The notes: generated from the letters alone by a model not told the origin. Positions 1 through 8,519 are shown, counted from the stretch's first letter. The stretch is DNA of 64,000 bases from Nonomuraea roseoviolacea subsp. carminata (GCF_024172185.1 NZ_JAMZEC010000001.1:186001-250000); one strand, 5' to 3'. A program made the numbers and translations.

Positions 1-1527
1 GTCCCGGGTCCCGGGCCGGTACACCAGGCGGTCGAGCACCTTCACGCCATGGGCGGCCAGCGCTCGCCGGGCGCCGCCGGACACGTCATCGCCGTAGGCG
101 TCGTCCAGCGTGACGATCATCGCGGTACGGTTGCCCTCCTCGGCGGCGAGCCGGCCGAGCAGCTCGCCCTGCAGGGTGTCGGCGGCCACGGTCCGGAAGT
201 ACATGCCCTGGTCGTACGCGTCGGTGAGTTCGCCCGCGGTCGCGGCCGGGGAGATCATCGTGACGCCGGCGTCGGTGACCTCGTCCAGGACGCGCAGGGA
301 GAGCGTGCTGGACGCGGGACCGACGACGAGGTCCACGCCCCGTTCGACGAGGCCGGCCGCCTGGCTCGTCGCGATGTCGGGACTCGTGTCGCCGGAATCC
401 GCTTCGAGGAGCCGGACCGGCCTGCCGAGCACACCGCCCGCCGCGTTCACGTCCTCGACGGCCAGCCGCGCGCCGTTGCCGGTGGACGAGCCGATGAAGT
501 AGAGCAGCCCGGTGCGGGGCAGCAGGGTGCCCACGGTCAGGACGCCGTCGCCCCCGGCCGCTCCCGGCGCCGGGGTCGCCGGGACGGCCGGTCCGGCAGG
601 GCCGGCCGGGCCGGCCGGGGTCGCCGCCGCGGGCGCCGGCGTGAGCCCTCGCGCGCCGGAACGGGAGGCGTAGACCGCGACGGCGAGGGCCACGACGAGC
701 GCGGCCGCGACCTTCCGGAGCCGGGAGGCACGGCCGGACCGTACCGGGGCCGAGCGAACGGGATCGGCCCGGCCTGGCACGTGGTCGAGCGCGGGATCGC
801 CGGCCAGGATGGCCGACTCCAGGCCGCGCAGCTCGGGGCCCGGTTCGAGGCCGAGCTCCGCCACGATGACCCTGCGCGCGGCCTGGTAGGCGTCCAGCGC
901 CTCGGCCTGCCGTCCCGAGCGGTAGAGGGCGAGCATGAGCTGAGCGTGTAGCCGTTCACGCAGGGGGTGGGCGGCCGTGAGCGCGCGCAGCTCACCGATG
1001 AGCGCTCGATGACGGCCGAGGTCCAGTTCGACGTCGACCCATTCCTCGATCGCCGCGGCACGCAGTTCGTCCAGGCGCACCGCGTAGTCCCTCCCCGCGC
1101 CGCCGCCCAGGTCGGCGCCTTCGAAGGCGCTGCCCCGCCACGGTTCGAGAGCTTCGCGGTACAGCGCGGCGACACCGGCGGCGTCCGCCGGGCCGCCGCC
1201 CGCCCGGGCTCTGTCGAGCGCTCGCTCGAACCGGAGAGCGTCGACCTCCTCCGGCCGGACGGCGAGGGCGTACCCGCGCTCCAGGCGCGCGACACGGTCG
1301 CCGTCGCCGAGCCTCCGGCGCAGCCTGGTCACGTAGAGCCGGAGGTTGTGGCTCGCGGAGGGAGGCGGGTCGCCGGGCCACAGGGCGTCGATCAGCCGCG
1401 CGGTCGGCACTGGCTCGTTGGGACTGGCCAGCAACGCGGCCAGGAGCGCGCACTCCTTCGGCGCGGTGAGCCGGGATGACGTGTCCCCCCACCGGATCTC
1501 GATGGGTCCCAGAACCCGGATGTCCAT
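1..1527 (-). CDS. SARP-type DNA-binding regulator fused through a membrane segment to a branched-chain-amino-acid-type periplasmic binding domain (3' end outside window)
   Basis: The reading frame starts at an ATG (1527) and runs off the left edge, giving at least 509 residues. Residues 1 to about 95 form an OmpR-like winged helix (starts MDIRVLGPIEIRWG), and about 100 to 250 form a bacterial transcriptional activation (BTAD) domain ending in the usual GLEPGPELRGLE motif. A hydrophobic stretch at about 270-288 (KVAAALVVALAVAVYAS) follows, then an Ala/Pro/Gly-rich linker. From about 322 the protein resembles Leu/Ile/Val ABC-transporter binding proteins (LTVGTLLPRTG, then an NAAGGVLGRPVRL region). 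I infer a one-component membrane regulator with a cytoplasmic SARP domain and an extracellular ligand sensor. The domain calls come from recognising family motifs. A secreted-protein gene lies divergent to it. Confidence 0.8.
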   Translation of the reverse strand, partial: MDIRVLGPIEIRWGDTSSRLTAPKECALLAALLASPNEPVPTARLIDALWPGDPPPSASHNLRLYVTRLRRRLGDGDRVARLERGYALAVRPEEVDALRFERALDRARAGGGPADAAGVAALYREALEPWRGSAFEGADLGGGAGRDYAVRLDELRAAAIEEWVDVELDLGRHRALIGELRALTAAHPLRERLHAQLMLALYRSGRQAEALDAYQAARRVIVAELGLEPGPELRGLESAILAGDPALDHVPGRADPVRSAPVRSGRASRLRKVAAALVVALAVAVYASRSGARGLTPAPAAATPAGPAGPAGPAVPATPAPGAAGGDGVLTVGTLLPRTGLLYFIGSSTGNGARLAVEDVNAAGGVLGRPVRLLEADSGDTSPDIATSQAAGLVERGVDLVVGPASSTLSLRVLDEVTDAGVTMISPAATAGELTDAYDQGMYFRTVAADTLQGELLGRLAAEEGNRTAMIVTLDDAYGDDVSGGARRALAAHGVKVLDRLVYRPGTRD

Positions 1528-1606
1528 GACCGGCTCGCCCCCGTTCGTCGTGACATCGAGATAGCGGACGGAGGACCTCCGCCGCAAGAAACGCTGGTCG
1601 AAGCCA

Positions 1607-1650
1607 TATATGCGCAGATATACGGAAGCTGTATACGGCTGCCTATACGG
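1607..1650. promoter_or_regulatory. Array of four TATACGG-like heptamers in the divergent promoter region
   Basis: TATATGC at 1607 and TATACGG at 1619, 1632 and 1644 are spaced 12, 13 and 12 bases apart, all on the plus strand, between the SARP-fusion gene (leftward) and the secreted-protein gene (rightward). SARP proteins bind direct heptamer repeats spaced about one helix turn apart, so this is a candidate binding site for the neighbouring SARP fusion. The link is inference. Confidence 0.55.
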
Positions 1651-1672
1651 GCCGTCGAGCACGGTGGCCGGC

Positions 1673-2401
1673 ATGAAACACATCGCGAAGTCCGCCGCGG
1701 CGGCGTTGCTGTGCGTCCCCGCGCTGTCCCTGCCCGCGCTGTCCCCGTCCGCGCCGGCCCTCGCCTCGGACCGGCCGGCGTGGGAGCACACCGCGGGAGA
1801 GCTGAGGAACGCCCTGCTCACGACGGACGACGGCTTGTCCGGCTACGAGGTGCGTCATGTGGCGACCGGCACCGCGGCGCGCTTCCTCGCCGGGAGGACC
1901 AGGCAGCGGAGCTGGGCCGGCCGCCTCGTGCCCGCCCGGTGCCGGACCTCGGCCACGGCCGGCCTGCTGTTCGACCCCGCCAAGGTGGCGCGGTTCCCCG
2001 ACGCTCCGGCGGCCGCGGTCGAGATGTGGGGTGACAGGGCCCTGGGCGAGACGCTCGTCTCGGTGCCCGGCGACCTGCCACGGGCGGCGGTCGAAGGGCG
2101 GCTTCCACGCGGGTGCGGCGCGTTCCGCGCGAGACATGGAGGGAAGACCATCACGATCCGGGTGCGGAGGCTCTCCGAGGACGTGCTGCCGGACATCCCC
2201 GGCGCGACGGTGAGCGGGTTCAAGCGCGTGACCCCGGCCGGCGTGTGGGGGAACACCCGGCCGGGCGAGACGAACCTCATCGTGGTCAGGTCGGGGAGAC
2301 TGGTCCTGGAGACCTTCACCGACGCCTTCGGCCCCGTGGACGCCTACTCCGCCGAGTTCACGCTCAAGGCGTGGCGACAGGCCCTCGAACGCCTGCGTTG
2401 A
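1673..2401 (+). CDS. Secreted protein of unknown function
   Basis: The protein has 242 residues from ATG 1673. An upstream in-frame start at 1610 would put hydrophilic residues before the signal peptide, so it was not chosen. The first about 33 residues look like a Sec signal peptide: a lysine (MKHIAKS), a hydrophobic Ala/Leu core, and an Ala-Leu-Ala-Ser cleavage site. The mature part has three or so Cys residues and many Arg residues but no motif I recognise. It is divergent from the SARP/binding-protein fusion and shares the heptamer array at 1607-1650, which suggests control by that regulator. Confidence 0.7.
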   Translation: MKHIAKSAAAALLCVPALSLPALSPSAPALASDRPAWEHTAGELRNALLTTDDGLSGYEVRHVATGTAARFLAGRTRQRSWAGRLVPARCRTSATAGLLFDPAKVARFPDAPAAAVEMWGDRALGETLVSVPGDLPRAAVEGRLPRGCGAFRARHGGKTITIRVRRLSEDVLPDIPGATVSGFKRVTPAGVWGNTRPGETNLIVVRSGRLVLETFTDAFGPVDAYSAEFTLKAWRQALERLR

Positions 2402-2449
2402 CGATCCCACGAGCCCGCTCGGCGACGGCGGCGCGGGTAGGGTGCCGGT

Positions 2450-3409
2450 ATGGAGATGGCGTACGGGACGCCCGCTCCCCCGCTGCGTCCGCTGATCGCG
2501 CACTACCACGGCTACCGCGAGCGCGGCGCGGTCCCCGGCCTGCACCGGGGACTGCCGTCGCCGTTCCTGACGCTCATCGTGGCCCTCGACGACCCGCTCG
2601 TCATCGCGGCCCACCCCGACCCGGCGCAGGCCCCGGGACGCTACGACACGCTGGCCGGGGGCCTGCACACCGCGCCCGCGCTGGTCACCCACGAAGGGCG
2701 GCAGGCCGGCGTGCAGCTCGCGCTCAGCCCGCTGGGCGCCCGCGCGCTGCTGGGCGTGCCGGCGGGCGAGCTGAGCGGGCTGGACGTGGACGGGGCCGAC
2801 CTGCTCGGCCGTGCCGCGCACGAGCTGCACGAGCGCCTGAACGCGGCGCCGGACTGGGCGGCGCGGTTCGCGGTCCTGGACGAGCTGCTGCTGCGCCGGG
2901 CCGCGCGGCGCGGTGCCGAGGTGCCCGCCGAGGTCCGGCGGGCCTGGCGGGCGCTGCTGGCGGGCGGCGGCGGGGTGCCGGTGGGCGAGCTGGCCCGCGA
3001 CGTCGGCTGGAGCGCCCGCCATCTGGGCTCCCGGTTCGCCGCCGAGATCGGGCTGTCGCCCAAGGCGGCCGCCCGGGTGATCCGGTTCGACCGGGCGCGC
3101 CGGCTCCTGCAGCGCCGCGTCACGGGCGGCCGGCCGCCGCGGCTGGCCGACCTGGCCGCCGCGTGCGGCTACTACGACCAGGCGCACCTGGCCCGGGAGT
3201 TCCGCGACCTCGCCGGGTGCCCGCCCTCCCGCTGGCTCGCCGAGGACGCCGGGCTGGTGGAGGACGCGGGCCTGGTGGAGGAGTCTCACGACACGATCAC
3301 CCGCGGTTCCGAAACGTCCAAGCCCGGGCCGCCTCCCCCGGCGCACCATGATGAGCATGACGACAACGACACCGGCACCCCAGGTCTGGCCCACGCTGCG
3401 CGCCCGTAA
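2450..3409 (+). CDS. AraC-family transcriptional regulator
   Basis: The protein has 319 residues. An N-terminal region of about 170 residues is of the kind found in HTH_18 AraC proteins, followed by two helix-turn-helix motifs: VGELARDVGWSARHLGSRF at about 183-201, and LADLAAACGYYDQAHLAREF at about 226-246. The RDLAGCPPSRWL tail is typical of the class. An extra about 50 residues follow the second helix-turn-helix. The end overlaps the next gene by 62 bases, so the two are probably cotranscribed. The effector is unknown. Confidence 0.85.
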   Translation: MEMAYGTPAPPLRPLIAHYHGYRERGAVPGLHRGLPSPFLTLIVALDDPLVIAAHPDPAQAPGRYDTLAGGLHTAPALVTHEGRQAGVQLALSPLGARALLGVPAGELSGLDVDGADLLGRAAHELHERLNAAPDWAARFAVLDELLLRRAARRGAEVPAEVRRAWRALLAGGGGVPVGELARDVGWSARHLGSRFAAEIGLSPKAAARVIRFDRARRLLQRRVTGGRPPRLADLAAACGYYDQAHLAREFRDLAGCPPSRWLAEDAGLVEDAGLVEESHDTITRGSETSKPGPPPPAHHDEHDDNDTGTPGLAHAARP

Positions 3410-3770
3410 CGCCCGCGGGCTCATCGCGTTCCTCGTCGAGGCGTTCGGCTTCGAGGAGACCGCCGTGTACGGCGAGGGCGAGCGCGTCGACCACGCCCAG
3501 CTCGACTGGCCGCCCGGCGGCGGGATCATGCTCGGCTCCGACCGGGAGGGCGACGAGGAGAACCCCTGGCGGCTGCCGCCCGGCACGTTCGGCGCGTACG
3601 CCGTCACCGACGACCCCGACGCGCTGTTCGAGCGGGCCGTGAAGGCCGGGGCGGAGGTGCTGTACGGGCCGCGCGACACGGACTACGGCTCGCGCGAGTT
3701 CGCGGTCCGCGACCCGGAGGGCAACCTGTGGTCCTTCGGCTCGTACCGGGGAGAGCCCCGCCGCGCCTGA
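3348..3770 (+). CDS. VOC (glyoxalase/bleomycin-resistance-like) family protein
   Basis: The protein has 140 residues as a single VOC domain: LRARNARGLIAFLVEAFGF near the start and the typical ending FAVRDPEGNLWSFGSY. Start choice is uncertain, since ATGs at 3348, 3351 and 3357 are all possible. It overlaps the end of the AraC gene. Such proteins are often metal-dependent lyases or drug-binding proteins; nothing here indicates a substrate. Confidence 0.8.
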   Translation: MMSMTTTTPAPQVWPTLRARNARGLIAFLVEAFGFEETAVYGEGERVDHAQLDWPPGGGIMLGSDREGDEENPWRLPPGTFGAYAVTDDPDALFERAVKAGAEVLYGPRDTDYGSREFAVRDPEGNLWSFGSYRGEPRRA

Positions 3771-3811
3771 CCCCGGGCCGCCGTCCCGGAACGCGGCCGG
3801 AGGCCCGGTGA

Positions 3812-4651
3812 TCAGTGGGTGAGGAGCTCGCTCGTCCGGTCGGCGAGGAGGCGTGGTTGCTCGGCCTGGATGAGGTGCCCCGAGGCGACGTCCTCGTGGC
3901 ACCCGTCGGGCAGGGTCTCGGCGTAGCGGCGCTGGTGCTCGCGGATGGAGGCGTGTTGAGCTTCTCGCCCCTTGGCGGGGCGGGCCGCGGACAGCACGAT
4001 CGTCGGGCATTTCGGGGGCCGGGGCGGCCTGGCGCGGAACTGCGGGATGGCGGCGGCCACCGCCCGCATCTCCCTGCGGGTCTGGGAGGTCCCGGCGGGG
4101 GTGAAGTCCTCCGCGAGCATGGTGCGGTAGGTGTCGGCGGAGTACAGGCGCCTCATGTCGCCGCTGAACAGCCGCGCCAGGGGAGGGAATCGGGTGAGCG
4201 TCTGCGTCACGGCCAGCATGCGGTCGACCTTCTCGACGGTCCGGTCCCAGGTGTCGTACACCGGGGAGGTCTCCGGTGTGGGGTCGACCAGCAGCAGGCC
4301 CCGCAGCCGGGGCCCCAGGCGCTCGACGGCACGGCGGGCGACCAGGCCGCCCATGCTGTGCGCGACGAGCACGAATCCGCCCGGGACGACGGCCTCGGTC
4401 ATGGCGACCAGGTCGGCGGCCAGGTCGTCGATGGAGAGCCGGCCGGTGGCGCGGCCGTCGGCCACGCGTCCGGCGCGGTCGTAGGCCACCAGCCGCGCCT
4501 TGCCGGCCAGCGGCGCCAGCACCGGGTCCCAGCAGGTGCGGCCGCAGCCCGCGCCCGCCTCGAAGACCACCCACCCCGGCCCCTCGCCGGACTCCTCGAC
4601 GTAGACGTGCCGGCCGTTCACCGGCACCGCCCGTCCCGGCAGCTCGCGCAT
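3812..4651 (-). CDS. Alpha/beta-hydrolase fold protein
   Basis: The protein has 279 residues from ATG 4651, chosen because a GGAGG lies eight bases upstream; a GTG nine bases earlier overlaps that ribosome site. The nucleophile elbow is VAHSMGG (Ser at about 100). An acidic residue after LLLVDPTPE and a late His (SGHLIQAEQP) complete a likely triad. It is divergent from an HTH regulator across a long palindrome (4672-4709), so it is probably that regulator's target. The substrate cannot be read from the sequence. Confidence 0.85.
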   Translation of the reverse strand: MRELPGRAVPVNGRHVYVEESGEGPGWVVFEAGAGCGRTCWDPVLAPLAGKARLVAYDRAGRVADGRATGRLSIDDLAADLVAMTEAVVPGGFVLVAHSMGGLVARRAVERLGPRLRGLLLVDPTPETSPVYDTWDRTVEKVDRMLAVTQTLTRFPPLARLFSGDMRRLYSADTYRTMLAEDFTPAGTSQTRREMRAVAAAIPQFRARPPRPPKCPTIVLSAARPAKGREAQHASIREHQRRYAETLPDGCHEDVASGHLIQAEQPRLLADRTSELLTH

Positions 4652-4671
4652 GCCGATCACCTCCGCCTCAA

Positions 4672-4709
4672 CGTTTTCACTTTTGATAACGGTATCTCAT
4701 ATGAAATCG
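4672..4709. promoter_or_regulatory. 38-bp two-layer palindrome, likely operator
   Basis: The core GATAACGGTATC (4685-4696) has GATA/TATC arms. Outer arms CGTTTTCA (4672-4679) and TGAAATCG (4702-4709) match as inverted repeats at 7 of 8 positions and are exactly equidistant (15 bases) from the same centre. It fills the gap between the hydrolase and the HTH regulator. Confidence 0.6.
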
Positions 4710-4716
4710 TTGGGCC

Positions 4717-5268
4717 ATGGACCCTGTCGAGCAGCTGCTGCACCCCGTGCGGCTGCGCATCGTGCACGCCCTGTCCGCCGCGGGCACGCTGACCGTCGCG
4801 CAGATGTGCGCCCGCATGCCCGAGATCCCGAAGATCACGCTCTACCGCCAGGTCGCCCAGCTCACCGAGGGCGGGTTCGTGGAGGTGGACGGTGAGCAGC
4901 GGGTGCGCGGCGCCGTCGAGCGCCGCTACCGGCTGCGCCGGGACCGGCCCGCGATCGACGCCGGCGCGGCCGCCGCGATGTCCCCCGACGACCACCGCCG
5001 CGGGTTCGCCGCGGCCATGGCCGTCCTGATCGCCGAGTTCAACGCCTACCTGGACCGCGAGGGCGCCGACCCGGCCGCCGACTCGGTCTCCTACCGGCAG
5101 GGCACCCTGTGGCTGAGCCCCGACGAGCTCACCGCGATGACGGCCGACCTGCTCGCGGTGCTGCGCGACCGGCTGGCCAACGCGCCCGCGCCGGGCCGCG
5201 CACCCTATCTCCTCAGCGCGATCCTGTTCCCCGCCGGGCAGCCGCCCACGCCTCCGGCCGGAGGCTAG
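4717..5268 (+). CDS. ArsR-like winged-helix transcriptional regulator
   Basis: The protein has 183 residues. The first about 80 form a winged helix (LLHPVRLRIVHALSAAGTLT, then IPKITLYRQVAQLTEGGFVEV) as in ArsR/HTH_20 proteins that control an adjacent gene. The C-terminal about 90 residues resemble the helical domain found in such regulators next to hydrolase or transporter genes. It starts 66 bases from the divergent hydrolase start, and the palindrome between them is the likely binding site. Confidence 0.8.
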   Translation: MDPVEQLLHPVRLRIVHALSAAGTLTVAQMCARMPEIPKITLYRQVAQLTEGGFVEVDGEQRVRGAVERRYRLRRDRPAIDAGAAAAMSPDDHRRGFAAAMAVLIAEFNAYLDREGADPAADSVSYRQGTLWLSPDELTAMTADLLAVLRDRLANAPAPGRAPYLLSAILFPAGQPPTPPAGG

Positions 5269-5299
5269 CCGGTGCCGGTCCCGCTTCCGGTCCGACCGC

Positions 5300-6118
5300 T
5301 CAGAGCACGAAGAGGATCGTCACGCCGACGACGAGGTCCACGACGCCGCACCACTCGGCGTAGTCGCGCGGCACGACCCGGCGGGTGACGAAGTGGGCGG
5401 CGTCCCACACGGCGTGCGCCAGCCAGCCGGCGGCGATCAGGTAGCGGGCCGCGGCCGGATCGGCCGCGAGGGCCGCGAGCGTGAGGGCGGCGTACCCCGC
5501 CAGGCCGGCGAGCTGGAGCGCGACGACGCCGGGGCCGCGCAGCGTGCGGCGGAACAGCCCGATCACCAGGTACGTGCCCGGCAGCACCAGCAGGACCGGC
5601 GCGGGCGGGAGCATCGGGTCCACCCAGCAGGCGAGCGTCATGACCAGGCCGAGCAGCGTGGGCCAGCGCCGCTCCAGCAGGCCGCGCTCCGCCGTCCGGT
5701 GGTGGTGGTGCGCGGCGCCGTACTCGGCGCGGCGCCGCAGCATCACCAGCAGCATCGCCGGGACCATGAGCACGTGCCCGGCCACCATGAGGGCGTGGCC
5801 GGGCAGCAGCCCGGCCCAGTAGGGCACCAGCAGCACGGCGAACGGGGCGTACATCGCCGCGCCCATCTCCGCGATCGCGCCCCGGCCATGGCCGCGATAG
5901 CGCATCCAGAGCGCCATGCCGGCGGTCATGTCCGTGGCCATCACCAGGACGGCGACGTCCGGGCGGGCGAGCAGGGCGGGCCCGCCGGGCAGCGCTTCCC
6001 AGAGCGGGCCGAGGAGCACCATGCCGAGGATCATCGCGACGAGCATCTCGGCGAAGTGGCCCAGGAAACGCCACCGGTTCACGGGCCCGATCGCCTGCGG
6101 GGGGAGGGAGGTCGTCAT
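5300..6118 (-). CDS. Polytopic membrane protein of unknown function
   Basis: The protein has 272 residues with about seven or eight hydrophobic segments, for example MLVAMILGMVLLGPLW, FAVLLVPYWAGLL and LTLAALAADPAAARYLIAAG. A His-rich loop (AAHHHHRT) at about 140 and conserved His residues in the membrane segments could bind metal. It has no signal peptide and no enzyme motif that I recognise. It is divergent from the GlxA-type regulator, with a short inverted repeat between them. Confidence 0.75.
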   Translation of the reverse strand: MTTSLPPQAIGPVNRWRFLGHFAEMLVAMILGMVLLGPLWEALPGGPALLARPDVAVLVMATDMTAGMALWMRYRGHGRGAIAEMGAAMYAPFAVLLVPYWAGLLPGHALMVAGHVLMVPAMLLVMLRRRAEYGAAHHHHRTAERGLLERRWPTLLGLVMTLACWVDPMLPPAPVLLVLPGTYLVIGLFRRTLRGPGVVALQLAGLAGYAALTLAALAADPAAARYLIAAGWLAHAVWDAAHFVTRRVVPRDYAEWCGVVDLVVGVTILFVL

Positions 6119-6168
6119 GGTGCGACTGTGGGGCCGCGGGCGGCCGCGCCGAACCCGCGGCCGCGGAT

Positions 6169-6209
6169 GTGTCCGGAAACTTGGGACACCGGTCCTTCTG
6201 CCCTAGATT
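6169..6209 (+). promoter_or_regulatory. Promoter with overlapping inverted repeat for the GlxA-type gene
   Basis: TTGGGA (6181-6186) and TAGATT (6204-6209) are 17 bases apart, a good sigma-70-like match, seven bases before the ATG at 6216. GTGTCC (6169-6174) and GGACAC (6184-6189) form a perfect 6-bp inverted repeat covering the -35 element, suggesting repression or autoregulation. Confidence 0.5.
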
Positions 6210-6215
6210 CCAGGC

Positions 6216-7184
6216 ATGGACGTCCGGCGGGTCGTGATCGTGGGCTACGAGGCGGCGGAGCTGCTCGACATCGCGTGCGTCACCACCCCTCTGGTGATGG
6301 CCAACATGGAGGGGCCGCCACCGCCGTACGAGGTGACGCTGGTCACGCCCGGGGGCCGGCCGGTCACGTGCGGCACCGGGCTGACGATCCAGGCGCAGGG
6401 CGCGCTCGAACGCGTCACCGGGCCGCTGGACACCCTGCTCGTCTCCGGCGGCATCGGGCACGGGGCGGCGGCGGCCGACCAGGGCATCGTCGCGCACGTG
6501 CGCCGTCTGGCCCGGGAGAGCCGCCGCGTGGCGTCGGTCTGCACGGGCGCGGGCGTCCTCGCCGCCACGGGGCTGCTGGACGGGCGGCGCGCCACGACCC
6601 ACTGGGGTTGGGCGCGGGCGTTCGCCGTCCGCTACCCGGCGGTCTGCTTCGACCCCGACCCGATCTTCGTCAGGGACGGCTCCGTGGCCACCGCCGCCGG
6701 GGTGACCAGCGCGCTGGACCTCACGCTGGCGTTCATCGAGGAGGACCACGGCGGCGGCGTGGCCCGGTCGGTGGCCCGCCAGCTCGTGACCTACCTCCAG
6801 CGGCCGGGCAACCAGGCGCAGATGAGCATGTTCACGGCCGCGCCGCCGCCCGGCGACGGCGTCGTGCGGCGGGTCGTGGAGCACGTCACGGCGGACCTGG
6901 CCGATGACCTGTCCACGGCGCGGCTGGCCGAGCGCGCGGGGGTCAGCGAGCGGCACCTGTCGCGGCTCTTCCTGCGCCACCTCGGCCTGACGCCGGCCCG
7001 GTTCGTCCGGCGGGCCCGCACCGAGGCCGCCGCCCAGCTCCTCGCGACCACCCGGCTGCCGATGGCGGCCGTCGCGGCGCGCTGCGGGTTCGGCAACGCC
7101 GAGACGCTCCGCCAGGCGTTCACGGACCGGTACGGAGTGCCGCCCTCCCACTACCGCGCGACCCAGTCCGCGCGGTCCCGGTGA
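6216..7184 (+). CDS. GlxA-family regulator (DJ-1/PfpI-like domain plus AraC DNA-binding domain)
   Basis: The protein has 322 residues. Residues 1 to about 190 form a DJ-1/PfpI-like fold with the VCTGAGVLAATGLLDG nucleophile-elbow region and the ATTHW motif. Residues about 215-315 are an AraC-type double helix-turn-helix (ARLAERAGVSERHLSRLF, then VAARCGFGNAETLRQAF). The layout is that of GlxA/FtrA transcription activators. The Cys in the elbow is present, but in this family the domain usually senses rather than catalyses. Confidence 0.88.
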   Translation: MDVRRVVIVGYEAAELLDIACVTTPLVMANMEGPPPPYEVTLVTPGGRPVTCGTGLTIQAQGALERVTGPLDTLLVSGGIGHGAAAADQGIVAHVRRLARESRRVASVCTGAGVLAATGLLDGRRATTHWGWARAFAVRYPAVCFDPDPIFVRDGSVATAAGVTSALDLTLAFIEEDHGGGVARSVARQLVTYLQRPGNQAQMSMFTAAPPPGDGVVRRVVEHVTADLADDLSTARLAERAGVSERHLSRLFLRHLGLTPARFVRRARTEAAAQLLATTRLPMAAVAARCGFGNAETLRQAFTDRYGVPPSHYRATQSARSR

Positions 7185-7551
7185 GCGCCTGAATCGCGCT
7201 CGGGCCAGGGCAGAACCCACCTTTATTCGGCCCGCCGATTTGTCATCATCGCAAAACGGTCACCCCCTTCCGCATTTCCCTCGCATCTGCGCTCACCGCC
7301 CGCTGAATTTCGCAGCGGCGACCCTTCACGATGAAGACGTTTTACCCCTCGGTGCCGGATGTCGGAGGCATGACATCCTCCTTCCGCACCGCTTCCGGCC
7401 GTACGCGAAGAGTTCGCCCGGCCGCCTCCGGGGATCCACCCGGAATCCATCAGGGCCGCTCCGGGGCGCCGCGGGCGGCCGGAGCGTAGAGTCCGCCCCC
7501 TATCCCTCACCGCAATACGGCCTACCGAACATGAAACATCCACGCGTCTTT

Positions 7552-7566
7552 CGTGAATTATTCACG
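7552..7566. promoter_or_regulatory. Perfect 15-base palindrome CGTGAATTATTCACG
   Basis: The arms CGTGAAT and ATTCACG around a single T are perfectly symmetric and unusually AT-rich for this DNA. The position about 150 bases before the SARP start suggests an operator; the protein that binds it is unknown. Confidence 0.55.
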
Positions 7567-7607
7567 GAGGGATATGTCGGGCTCACGCTTTTGTGGAGGG
7601 AATGTCC

Positions 7608-7620
7608 TTGACATGGTCAA
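7608..7620. promoter_or_regulatory. TTGAC-N3-GTCAA inverted repeat overlapping a possible -35 element
   Basis: The sequence TTGACATGGTCAA contains TTGACA, a consensus -35 hexamer, inside a 5-bp inverted repeat. No strong -10 is evident about 17 bases downstream, so the promoter may need an activator. Confidence 0.45.
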
Positions 7621-7714
7621 AATAGGAGAGTCCCATCAGACGGGTCGAGGGGGGTGAAGACCCGCCAGATCGTGACCGAATTTCCACATGTGCGTTAAGG
7701 GGGACGCTCTCCCA

Positions 7715-8506
7715 ATGGAAGTCAAGCTGTTAGGACCGCTCGTCGCGAGCCAGAACGGGATGTCGATCACACCGATCCCGCGCAAGCCCCGCCAGGTCTT
7801 CTCACTGCTGGCGCTGCACGCCGGCACCGTGGTGACCGTGGCGTCCTTCGTCGAGGAGCTGTGGGGGATGCACCCTCCGACGAGTGCGCTGTCCACCCTG
7901 CAGACCTACATCCTCCAGGTCCGCAGGGGCATCGCCGCGGCGCTCGGCGCCACCCGCACCGACGCGGCGAAGAACGTCCTGCGGACCTGCTACGGCGGGT
8001 ACCTGCTCGACATCGACCCGGGCGACGTGGACGTCCACCGCTACGAGCAGCTCTCCGCCGCCGGCAAGCAGGCGTTCGAGGCCGGTCAGTGGGAGTCGGC
8101 CTCGGCGCTGTTCCGCGACGCGCTGGACATCTGGCGCGGCGAGGCGCTCGTCGACGTCCACGCCGGGCTGCGGATCGGGGTCGAGGTGGCCCGGCTGGAG
8201 GAGAGCCGGCTCGGCGTGCTGGAGGCGCGCATCGAGACCGACCTCCGGCTGAACCGGCACGTCGGGCTGCTGGCCGAGCTGTCCGCGCTGACCGCGAGGT
8301 ACCCGATGCACGAGAACTTCTGGGCCCAGTTCATGATCGCGTTGCACCGGTCGGGCCGTAAGAGCCAGGCCCTGGAGAACTTCATCAAACTGCGCACCAC
8401 GCTGGTCAGCGAGCTGGGCGTCGAGCCGTCGGCCCGCCTCCAGCACCTCCAGCAGGCCATCTTGCGCTCGGACCCGAAGCTCGACCTGGTCAGGATCGCC
8501 GGATAA
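7715..8506 (+). CDS. dnrI: SARP-family pathway activator (DnrI-like)
   Basis: The protein has 263 residues from ATG 7715, with a GGGGGA ribosome site about ten bases before it; an in-frame ATG at 7688 is less well placed. Residues 1-95 are the winged-helix DNA-binding domain ([11 protein letters not shown], then [12 protein letters not shown] and [13 protein letters not shown]). Residues about 100-255 are the BTAD domain ([18 protein letters not shown]). Length and layout match DnrI, the daunorubicin activator. It is followed after 13 bases by the aminotransferase gene, as dnrI is followed by dnrJ in Streptomyces peucetius. Likely targets are the TCGAG-type heptamers at 31339-31367 and 37362-37442. 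Confidence 0.9.
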   Translation: MEVKLLGPLVASQNGMSITPIPRKPRQVFSLLALHAGTVVTVASFVEELWGMHPPTSALSTLQTYILQVRRGIAAALGATRTDAAKNVLRTCYGGYLLDIDPGDVDVHRYEQLSAAGKQAFEAGQWESASALFRDALDIWRGEALVDVHAGLRIGVEVARLEESRLGVLEARIETDLRLNRHVGLLAELSALTARYPMHENFWAQFMIALHRSGRKSQALENFIKLRTTLVSELGVEPSARLQHLQQAILRSDPKLDLVRIAG

Positions 8507-8519
8507 AGGAGCGACTGCA

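Larger units (their letters stand above)
7185..7714. promoter_or_regulatory. 530-bp non-coding region upstream of the SARP gene, with several inverted repeats
   Basis: I see no convincing gene here. It holds an inverted repeat GGATGTC/GACATCC (7357-7363, 7372-7378), a perfect 15-base palindrome (7552-7566), a TTGAC/GTCAA repeat (7608-7620), and a CGGGTC/GACCCG hairpin (7641-7664) in the likely leader. Such a long, repeat-rich leader suggests that the cluster activator gene receives several inputs. Confidence 0.55.

Noticed and set aside
1643..3679. A 678-codon open frame on the minus strand
   Set aside because: It runs antisense through the secreted-protein, AraC and VOC genes, has Arg/Gly/Pro-rich GC-bias composition and no recognisable domain.
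5250..5265. GCCTCCGGCCGGAGGC as a terminator after the HTH regulator
   Set aside because: The palindrome has no loop and lies within the last codons of the gene, so a terminator call is not supported.
7240..7611. Small frames of 106-123 codons on both strands in the SARP leader
   Set aside because: No ribosome site, no domain, composition like translated non-coding DNA, and palindromes run through them.
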